Positions 58,201-64,000 of a stretch of DNA of 64,000 nt are shown here, one piece after another. The notes under the pieces are model-generated. The model was not told the DNA's origin and did not search any database. It was given only the letters and a program-made list of their open reading frames with translations. This DNA comes from AC-43 sp963728855 (GTDB lineage: Bacteria > Actinomycetota > Actinomycetes > Mycobacteriales > Micromonosporaceae). The stretch is taken from contig CAVSLN010000014.1 of assembly GCA_963728855.1 (NCBI GenBank), positions 196,995 to 260,994 of the forward strand, written 5' to 3'. The translations under genes were made by a program, and so were the position numbers. Within the stretch, counting starts at the first letter, position 1. Each line of letters begins with the position of its first letter.

Positions 58201-59544
58201 TCACGCGCGGTGGGCGGCTCCGGTACGGTGCGGCGGCAGGCCCGTACGGGTGGGCGCCGGTACGGCCACGGGCGCGCCGAACTCCACGCTCACCAGTGCG
58301 CCTCCGCTCGGCGAGCGCCCGAGGGTGACCCGGCCGCCCGAGTCGCGGGCGGTACGCCGGACGATGTCGAGCCCGAGCCCGGTCGAGCCGGTACCGCTGT
58401 TGCCGCGCTGGAGCACCGCCAGGTCCGGCAGGCCCGGCCCGTCGTCGGCGACCTCCAGCCGGCCACCGCCCCCGGGGCGCCCGGTCAGCCGCACGGCCAG
58501 TGCGGTCCCCTCCGGAGTGTGCGCGAAAACGTTGCCCAGCAAGGCATCCACGCATGCGGAGAGGTCGTGCCGGCCGACCCGCACCGGTACCGGTACCGCG
58601 CTCAGTGCGGTCGCGACCGGGCGCTGCTCCTCCTCGGCGAGCGCCGACCAGAACCGGACCCGCTCGGCGACCACCTCGGCCGCGTCACAGGCCAGTACGG
58701 GTGCGTCGGTGTGGCTGGGCCGCCGGGCCGCCCGGATGATGTCGTCCACGGTGCGCTCCAGCGCATCCAGGTCGGCGCCGATCCGGGCGCGCTCGGCGGG
58801 GTCGTACAGCGCCTCGGCATCGATGCGCAGCGCGGTCAGCGGGGTACGCAGCCGGTGTGAGAGATCGGCCACCGTCTCCCGCTCCCGGGCCAGCAGCTCG
58901 CCGATGCGGGCGGCGAGCTGGTTGAGGCCGGCGCCGACCTCGCGTACCTCCCGGGGTCCGGCCGGCTGCGCGCGGGCCTCAAGGTCGCCGCTGGCCAGGT
59001 GGTGGGAGACGTCGACGACCGTGCTGAGCGGCCGTACCAGGGCGGCGCCGAGCCGGTCGGCGACCACCACGCTGACCGCGAGCAGCCCGAGCCCGAGCAG
59101 GCCGAGCACCAGCCACGCGCGGCCGACGCCGCGGTAGAGCTCCGCGTCGCTGACGACGGTACGGATGACCGCCACGCCGTCGGGAAGTCCCGCCACGGCC
59201 ACCAGTACCTCCCGTCCGCCCGGGGCGTCGGCGGCCAGGCTGCGACCGGTGGCCGCGGTCTCGACGGCGGCCGACCGCGGCGCCGGCGCGCCGAAGGACC
59301 GGTTGCCCGGGAGGAACACGGTGACCTGCCGGGGTCCGGTGGCGTTGGCGTCGCTCAGCGCGGCCTGGAGCGCGACGGGGTCGCCGGCCGCGACCACCGG
59401 CGCGAGGGCCTGGATGTCCACGGCCGCCGCACTGACCGCGCGGTCGGCGGCGTACGAGCGGACCAGGACGGCGAGTGGTACCAGAAACGCGACCACGACG
59501 AGGGAGGTGGTCGCGATGACGAGGAGTACCAGCCGGCGTCTCAC
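58201..59544 (-). CDS. Two-component sensor histidine kinase
   Basis: A 447-residue kinase with two membrane helices flanking an outside domain, a HAMP region, H-box L-S-H-R-L-R-T-P-L-T (His about 228), N-box N-V-F-A-H, G-boxes D-D-G-P-G-L and G-L-G-L. GTG 59542-59544 overlaps the response regulator stop by four bases (GTGA). The signal is not known. Confidence 0.94.
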   Translation of the reverse strand: MRRRLVLLVIATTSLVVVAFLVPLAVLVRSYAADRAVSAAAVDIQALAPVVAAGDPVALQAALSDANATGPRQVTVFLPGNRSFGAPAPRSAAVETAATGRSLAADAPGGREVLVAVAGLPDGVAVIRTVVSDAELYRGVGRAWLVLGLLGLGLLAVSVVVADRLGAALVRPLSTVVDVSHHLASGDLEARAQPAGPREVREVGAGLNQLAARIGELLARERETVADLSHRLRTPLTALRIDAEALYDPAERARIGADLDALERTVDDIIRAARRPSHTDAPVLACDAAEVVAERVRFWSALAEEEQRPVATALSAVPVPVRVGRHDLSACVDALLGNVFAHTPEGTALAVRLTGRPGGGGRLEVADDGPGLPDLAVLQRGNSGTGSTGLGLDIVRRTARDSGGRVTLGRSPSGGALVSVEFGAPVAVPAPTRTGLPPHRTGAAHRA

Positions 59545-60242
59545 GGCGCGGGGCCGGTCGGCGCCGCGAGCTTCACCCCGACCCCGCGTACCGTGTGCAG
59601 GTACCTCGGCTGCTGGGCGGTCTCGCCGAGCTTGCGGCGGATCCAGGATAAGTGCACGTCGACGGTCTTGTCGGCGCCACCCCACGGCTGCCGCCACACG
59701 TGGGTGAGCAGGTCGCGCTTGCTGACCACGGTGCCGGCCCGGGCCGCGAGGAAGCTCAGCAGGTCGAACTCGCGGGCGCTGAGGTCGAGCCGGTGACCGG
59801 CCAGGGTGGCCTCCCGCGCGGCCGGGTCCAGCCGCAGCTCACCGACGACGACCGATGGCGGTCCGGCCGCCGCCTCGGCACTCTGGGCGCGCCGCAGTAC
59901 CGCCCGGATCCGGGCGTCGAGCTGGGCGGCGCCGAACGGCTTGATGATGTAGTCGTCGGCGCCGCAGTCCAGGGCCCGCACGATCTGCCCCTCGTCGTCG
60001 CGGGCGGTGGCGATCACGACGGGTACGTCGCTCACCGAGCGCAGCATCCGGAGCAGCTCGGTGCCGTCCACGTCGGGCAGCCCGAGGTCCAGGACGACCA
60101 GGTCGGGCCGGTGGTCCAGAACGTGCTGGAGCGCCGCCATCCCCGTCGCGGTGCTGGTGACGGCGTGACCGAGCTCGCTCAGGGCCCGGATCAGAGCCCG
60201 TCGGATCTCCGCGTCGTCCTCGACGAGCAGGAGCTGTGACAC
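59541..60242 (-). CDS. OmpR/PhoB-type response regulator
   Basis: 233 residues: receiver domain with acidic pocket E-D-D (8-10), phospho-acceptor Asp52 in V-V-L-D-L-G-L-P-D, Lys in I-I-K-P-F-G, and a winged-helix DNA-binding domain ending V-H-L-S-W-I-R-R-K-L-G. Works with the following kinase. GTG 60240-60242. The gene on the other side starts 71 bp away and may be a target. Confidence 0.95.
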   Translation of the reverse strand: MSQLLLVEDDAEIRRALIRALSELGHAVTSTATGMAALQHVLDHRPDLVVLDLGLPDVDGTELLRMLRSVSDVPVVIATARDDEGQIVRALDCGADDYIIKPFGAAQLDARIRAVLRRAQSAEAAAGPPSVVVGELRLDPAAREATLAGHRLDLSAREFDLLSFLAARAGTVVSKRDLLTHVWRQPWGGADKTVDVHLSWIRRKLGETAQQPRYLHTVRGVGVKLAAPTGPAP

Positions 60243-60313
60243 GGCGTCACGGTAGCCCCTGGGCGACGGGGCAGGGTAGCCCTAGTGTCCGATTAACCAG
60301 CGCTTAGCCTGCG

Positions 60314-60844
60314 ATGCGCGACCCTGTCCGGGTGTTCGGGATCCTGCGGCGTACCCTCGCCAGCCTTGTCGCGTGGACGCTCGGCGCCAGCGTCGCGGTC
60401 GGCGTCGGCATCATCGCGCTCTCGCTGATCGACAACGGGCTCGCCTCCGGAGCCGGGCACCCGATGTCGACCGAGGTCCCACCCGTAGCGTCTACCGGCG
60501 CGGCCACCACGACGCAGTCCGACGACCCGACCGCCGACCAGGTGTCGCCCAGCCCAAGCGTGGCGTCGCACCGGAGCGCGAGGCCGGCTGCTCCGGCCGC
60601 GTCGGCCACCCCAGGCCCGCCCCGGCAGTTCAACTCGACCGGCGGCACGGTACTCGCCCAGTGCACCGGGAGCCAGGCGTACCTGTTGTCCTGGAGCCCG
60701 GCGCAGGGCTACCGGGCGGAGGACGTACGCCGGGGTCCGGCCCCCAACGTCTCGGCGAAGTTCGACAACGGGCCGCAGGCGGTCGTGCTCGCGGTGCATT
60801 GCGTCGCCGGAATGCCCCAACGGATACCCCACTGGGACGAATAG
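60314..60844 (+). CDS. Hypothetical membrane-anchored exported protein
   Basis: 176 residues: one N-terminal membrane helix (L-V-A-W-T-L-G-A-S-V-A-V-G-V-G-I-I-A-L-S-L), a Pro/Ser/Thr-rich linker, and a compact domain of about 70 residues with two cysteines (A-Q-C-T and V-H-C-V) likely disulfide-linked outside. Divergent from the two-component system, suggesting control by it. Family not recognised. ATG 60314. Confidence 0.75.
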   Translation: MRDPVRVFGILRRTLASLVAWTLGASVAVGVGIIALSLIDNGLASGAGHPMSTEVPPVASTGAATTTQSDDPTADQVSPSPSVASHRSARPAAPAASATPGPPRQFNSTGGTVLAQCTGSQAYLLSWSPAQGYRAEDVRRGPAPNVSAKFDNGPQAVVLAVHCVAGMPQRIPHWDE

Positions 60845-60887
60845 CGCCCGGACGGCGCGGCGGCTGCGCGGGGACGGCGAGCGAGGG

Positions 60888-61664
60888 TCAGTCGGACAGA
60901 GCCGGGTCGGAGAGAGCGGGCAGCCCGGCGGAGCGGAACGCCAGCCCGTCCTCGGTCACCACGGCGGACTGGTAGCCCTCCAGCCGGGCCAGCCATTCCA
61001 GCCCGGGAAGCCCCATGGCGAGCGCGGCGGTCGCATACGCGTCGGCGAGGCCGAGGTCCGGCCCGACCACGGTGACCGACCGCAGGGCGCGCGCCGGCTC
61101 ACCCCGGTACGGGTCGATCACGTGGAACCCCCGCTCGTACGTGCCCGAGGTGGCGATCGCCAGGTCGGTACCCGTGATCACCCAGCACACCTCGTGCGCC
61201 TCGAACGGGTGCCGGATGCCGGTACGCCATTCGCGACCGGGCGCCGGGCGGCCCCGGGTACAGACGTCACCGCCCGCGTTGAGGCAGTGGTTGCCGGCCC
61301 CGGCCGCGGCCAGCCGGTTCGACGCGACCTGGACGGACCACCCCTTCACGTAACCGGACGGGTCCAGCCGCCCGGTCGCGTACACGTCGAAGTACCCGTC
61401 CGTGGCGCGCCACAGGTCGGCGCAGGTGTCCAGCACCGCGCGCAGGCCCGGGGAGGCGGCCTCGACCGTCAGTTCCCCGCGCTGTACCCGGTTGACCTCA
61501 CTGTCCTCTTTGTACGTGCTGAACCGCCGGTCCACCTCGTGCAGCCAGGCGAACACGCCGTCGGCGAGGTGCTCCAGGGTGGGTAACGGGAGCGGGTCGG
61601 CGATCAGCAGGCTGACCGCCGTACCCATGACCTCCTCGACCCGGCGGACGCCGGTCACCGTCAT
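60888..61664 (-). CDS. apbE: FAD:protein FMN transferase
   Basis: A 258-residue ApbE-type enzyme: V-E-E-V-M-G-T-A-V-S, Y-F-D-V-Y-A-T-G, G-Y-V-K-G-W-S-V, N-A-G-G-D-V and A-T-S-G-T-Y-E-R-G-F-H-V-I-D-P, the metal and FAD-site motifs. It attaches FMN to Thr/Ser of target proteins; the FMN-binding protein encoded just upstream is the obvious target. ATG 61662-61664 overlaps that gene's stop (ATGA). Confidence 0.94.
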   Translation of the reverse strand: MTVTGVRRVEEVMGTAVSLLIADPLPLPTLEHLADGVFAWLHEVDRRFSTYKEDSEVNRVQRGELTVEAASPGLRAVLDTCADLWRATDGYFDVYATGRLDPSGYVKGWSVQVASNRLAAAGAGNHCLNAGGDVCTRGRPAPGREWRTGIRHPFEAHEVCWVITGTDLAIATSGTYERGFHVIDPYRGEPARALRSVTVVGPDLGLADAYATAALAMGLPGLEWLARLEGYQSAVVTEDGLAFRSAGLPALSDPALSD

Positions 61665-62278
61665 GCCTTCGCCTTGTCCAGCGCCGACTGCAGCGAGGTC
61701 TTGTACGCGTTGCTGGTATACGTAGCGCCGGACACCGTGGCGATGCTGGCACTCTGCTTGGCCAGCGTCTCCTGTTGCAGCGTCCCCATCGCGCCGGTGC
61801 AGATGCTCTTCGACTCGCCGGAGGCGCTGCCGCACGAGCCGCTGGCCACCGTGATCTTCCCGCCGGACACCGTGATCGTCACGGTCACCGTCTCGTAGCT
61901 CCTGGCGGCCGCGCCGGCACCGGTGAACGTACCCGACTTCAGGCCGCCCGCCGCCGCGGTGGCGGGCGGCGGCGCGGGCGCCGTGGTCCGGCCCGCGCCG
62001 GCGGGCGTGGGACCGCCGGTCTGGCCGGGCGCACCGGTCTGGCCGGGTGCGCCGGGGCTCGCGGCGCCGCCGGAGGCGTTCGGCTCGGCTGAGGGCGCCG
62101 TCGAGCCAGAGCCGGGGGCACCCGACTGCCCGGTGCCCGGGTCGCCCGGCCCGGCGCCGCCTCCGGCGTCCATCGCGACCGTGTTCGGGTCGTCCGGTGG
62201 CGGGGTGCCGAGCTTCGCGCCCACCAGGAGTGCGGTACCAGCAACGGTGCCGATCAGAGCCAGGACGCCGCGACGCAT
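61661..62278 (-). CDS. FMN-binding domain protein (flavinylation target)
   Basis: 205 residues: signal/anchor at the start (G-V-L-A-L-I-G-T-V-A-G-T-A-L-L-V-G), a Gly/Pro/Thr-rich linker of about 80 residues and a C-terminal FMN-binding domain with the flavinylation motif S-G-A-T at 183-186 (Thr186), Y-T-S following. It should carry covalent FMN on the outer side of the membrane. Operon order is ferric reductase, this gene, apbE. Confidence 0.92.
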   Translation of the reverse strand: MRRGVLALIGTVAGTALLVGAKLGTPPPDDPNTVAMDAGGGAGPGDPGTGQSGAPGSGSTAPSAEPNASGGAASPGAPGQTGAPGQTGGPTPAGAGRTTAPAPPPATAAAGGLKSGTFTGAGAAARSYETVTVTITVSGGKITVASGSCGSASGESKSICTGAMGTLQQETLAKQSASIATVSGATYTSNAYKTSLQSALDKAKA

Positions 62279-62305
62279 GGACTAACCTCCGGTTTCAGGG
62301 ACAAC

Positions 62306-63820
62306 TCAGAACTCGAACGGGTCAAGGTGGATCTGGCGGCGGGGTACCCGCATGCGTTGCAGCGTCTTGACCGAGGTCTCGACGAGGCCCGGGGGCCCGC
62401 ACATGTACACGTCCCGGCGGCGGACGTCCGGGACAAGGTCGCGCATGCCGCGCGGAGTGAACAGCTTTTTGGGCCCCGGGTCGTCCCGCCCGCCCAGCAC
62501 GTACCAGACCTGGGCGCCCCGGTCCCGGGCAAGCCACTCCAGCTCCTCGCGGAACAGCAGTTCGTCCTCCGACCGGGCCCGGTAGATCACCACCGTGCCG
62601 GTGGGCAGCTCCTCCAGCAGCGCGCGGATCGGCGCGATGCCGCTGCCGCCGGCGATCAGCAGCGCCCGGTGCTGGACCCGCCGCTCGGCGGTGAACACAC
62701 CGGACGGCCCCTCGGCGAACACCCGTACCCCCGGGTCCAGGTACTGCAGTTCCTCGGTGTGGTCGCCGACGACCTTGACGGTCAGCCGCAGCCACTCATC
62801 GTTCGGCGCGGCCGACAGCGAGAACGGGTGCGCCTGCCACCAGCAGCCGCGGGTCAGGAACCGCCAGCGGAAGTACTGGCCAGCCCGCACCTTCAGTTCC
62901 GGTAATCGGCGGCCGGTGATGTAGATCGACACCATGTCGGGCGCCTCGGACACCACCTCGGCGACCTGTAGCCGGTGCCGCAGGTTCAGCAGTAGCGGGC
63001 CGATCACCCGGCCCCACGCGAGGCAGGCGAGCACGAAGACGTACAGGCTGATCCAGTACCACCGGCCGAACGGGTGGTCCACCAGCTCCTGGCCGTCGGC
63101 GAACTGGTGTCCGTAGCTCCACAGCAGCACCAGATAGCTGGTGAGGTGGATGTAGTACCAGACCTCGTAGCGCATCAATCGGCGGATCGCGCGGATCGCC
63201 AGGATCCCGATCACGACCAGCAGGCCGGTCGCGACGAACGCGCTGATCATGTCCTCGTAGGTGGTGAGGAGCGACCAGGTCGTGCTGGTGACCGACTGGT
63301 GCGCCACCTCGGCGTACCCGACGATGATGAACGCCATGTGGGCCAGCACCGTGACCACGAGGAAGCCGCCCAGCTCCCGGTGCCAGGTGAGCAGCGAGTG
63401 CGAGCCCATCCCGCGCTCCAGCCAGCCCACCCGGCTCATGAGCAGCACCTGGGCCAGCAGGATGAACCCGGCCACCATGCCGGTGATCCGCCCCGCCGCG
63501 ATGAGCACCTCGCTGGTCGAGGTGAGGGCCCGGGTCGGCGTGTCCAGCCACCACAGCTCGACGCTGGCGACGAGCGCGAACCAAAAGAGGATCACGAACA
63601 GGATCTGACCATTGCCCGCGTCGCTCTGTCGCCGCCGGCGGCCCGGTTCGGCCACCTGGCTGGGCCGGTAGCCGGGGAGCGTACGGGTCGGTGGCCCGGC
63701 GACTTCCGGCTCCCGGTTGCCGGGCCCGTAGGCGATGCTCTCAGTAACCACCGGCAGCTCGTCGGTGCGCAGGGCGGCAATCCACTCCGCGCTGACGTCC
63801 CGGTCCCTGTCGCGTCCCAT
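62306..63820 (-). CDS. Membrane flavo-haem reductase (ferric reductase-like, FNR domain)
   Basis: A 504-residue protein with a six-helix ferric-reductase-like haem domain (His pairs in T-W-H-R-E-L-G-G and L-A-H-M-A-F; Y-Y-I-H-L-T-S-Y and S-Y-G-H-Q-F), then a FNR-type FAD domain (F-R-W-R-F-L; H-P-F-S-L-S-A-A-P) and an NADH-binding end (G-G-S-G-I-A-P-I-R and M-C-G-P-P-G-L). Electrons from NAD(P)H would go through FAD and haem to the outside, probably to the FMN protein encoded next. ATG 63818-63820 or GTG 63821. Confidence 0.93.
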   Translation of the reverse strand: MGRDRDRDVSAEWIAALRTDELPVVTESIAYGPGNREPEVAGPPTRTLPGYRPSQVAEPGRRRRQSDAGNGQILFVILFWFALVASVELWWLDTPTRALTSTSEVLIAAGRITGMVAGFILLAQVLLMSRVGWLERGMGSHSLLTWHRELGGFLVVTVLAHMAFIIVGYAEVAHQSVTSTTWSLLTTYEDMISAFVATGLLVVIGILAIRAIRRLMRYEVWYYIHLTSYLVLLWSYGHQFADGQELVDHPFGRWYWISLYVFVLACLAWGRVIGPLLLNLRHRLQVAEVVSEAPDMVSIYITGRRLPELKVRAGQYFRWRFLTRGCWWQAHPFSLSAAPNDEWLRLTVKVVGDHTEELQYLDPGVRVFAEGPSGVFTAERRVQHRALLIAGGSGIAPIRALLEELPTGTVVIYRARSEDELLFREELEWLARDRGAQVWYVLGGRDDPGPKKLFTPRGMRDLVPDVRRRDVYMCGPPGLVETSVKTLQRMRVPRRQIHLDPFEF

Positions 63821-63858
63821 CACAGTACGTAGTACCAGGCTGGATTGGCGCCAGCCAG

Positions 63859-63884
63859 GTGGGGAAGAGGCTCTTTAACCCCAC
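63859..63884 (-). terminator. Hairpin between the partial gene and the ferric reductase gene
   Basis: GTGGGG-AAGA and TCTT-(TAA)-CCCCAC pair with a small bulge; on the minus strand it lies 32 bases after the stop of the partial gene at the window end. Confidence 0.5.
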
Positions 63885-63915
63885 TTATCAATCTCTTGGG
63901 GTTGGCTACGGTTGG

Positions 63916-64000
63916 TCACACCGTGACCGCGACCACGTCGACCGTACGGGGCTCGGGTCCGTCCGGCCGGTGGCGGAAGGTGACATAGACGGCAGCGCCG
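63916..64000 (-). CDS. 3' end of a minus-strand gene running off the window
   Basis: The minus strand reads G-A-A-V-Y-V-T-F-R-H-R-P-D-G-P-E-P-R-T-V and D-V-V-A-V-T-V before TGA (complement of 63916-63918). Codon third positions are strongly GC, and the end is followed by a hairpin. Too short to identify. Confidence 0.5.
   Translation of the reverse strand, partial: GAAVYVTFRHRPDGPEPRTVDVVAVTV

Overview
The window is high-GC DNA (about 70% or more by eye) with dense bidirectional gene packing, many GTG starts, 4-base ATGA/GTGA gene overlaps and several leaderless start signals. Gene content points to a filamentous actinobacterium, most likely of the Micromonosporaceae type; I cannot name a species. 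From memory, two blocks resemble conserved actinobacterial gene neighbourhoods known from Mycobacterium tuberculosis: an acyl-CoA carboxylase block (biotin carboxylase/BCCP, maf, epsilon subunit, beta subunit, birA, PH-domain protein, GtrA; Rv3277-Rv3285-like) and a block with cis-prenyltransferase, phoH, glpX, DUF4245, xseB, xseA and ispH (Rv1086-Rv1111-like). No rRNA, tRNA, CRISPR array, transposase or integrase was found.

Layout. 0-7 kb: a membrane serine-hydrolase, a DUF4349 lipoprotein whose signal peptide carries four 14-residue repeats, an MBL-fold hydrolase, small conserved proteins and an LpdA-like quinone reductase. 7-9 kb: HxlR regulator, a small secreted peptide, and a stand-alone threonyl-tRNA synthetase paralogue preceded by what looks like a leaderless threonine leader peptide plus attenuator. 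9-18 kb: two ABC-2 exporters, one with a MarR and one with a PadR regulator, flanking the carboxylase alpha chain; an MFS transporter carrying two in-frame 42-bp repeats; O-methyltransferase and Maf. 18-29 kb: zinc-ribbon MscL, carboxylase epsilon subunit, a Ser/Thr kinase split by a frameshift, M50-type protease, carboxylase beta subunit, birA, PH-domain protein, MaoC and GtrA. 29-36 kb: PEP carboxykinase, cis-prenyltransferase, HTH regulator pair, PhoH, a transglycosylase-like exoprotein. 36-48 kb: rhomboid protease, ferredoxin-NADP reductase, GlpX, DUF4245, LppX-like lipoprotein, exonuclease VII subunits, IspH, RmuC and valyl-tRNA synthetase. 48-64 kb: a heterodimeric ABC exporter pair, a decayed alkA remnant, a deazaflavin-dependent reductase, SPFH protein, MarR/cupin pair, OmpA/BON and HhH proteins, a two-component system, and a flavin-based electron-transfer operon (ferric reductase, FMN-binding protein, ApbE).

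How genes work together. The carboxylase subunits plus BirA make a biotin-dependent acyl-CoA carboxylase; ApbE should flavinylate the FMN-binding protein encoded just upstream in its operon, which the membrane flavo-haem reductase could feed; the ABC exporters and their MarR/PadR genes look like self-contained drug-response units; PEPCK and GlpX belong to gluconeogenesis.

The most unusual content is non-coding or sub-genic: a 42-bp palindromic element occurring as tandem arrays in both orientations, in frame inside two proteins and once intergenically; a dispersed palindrome (arms ACTGTCC / GGACAGT around five bases) found about 15 times, essentially always inside coding sequence; short tandem duplications spanning stop codons; and the threonine attenuator candidate. 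Several conserved genes (kinase, xseA, ispH, probably padR) carry apparent single-base frameshifts, which may be sequencing errors and should be treated as such until checked.
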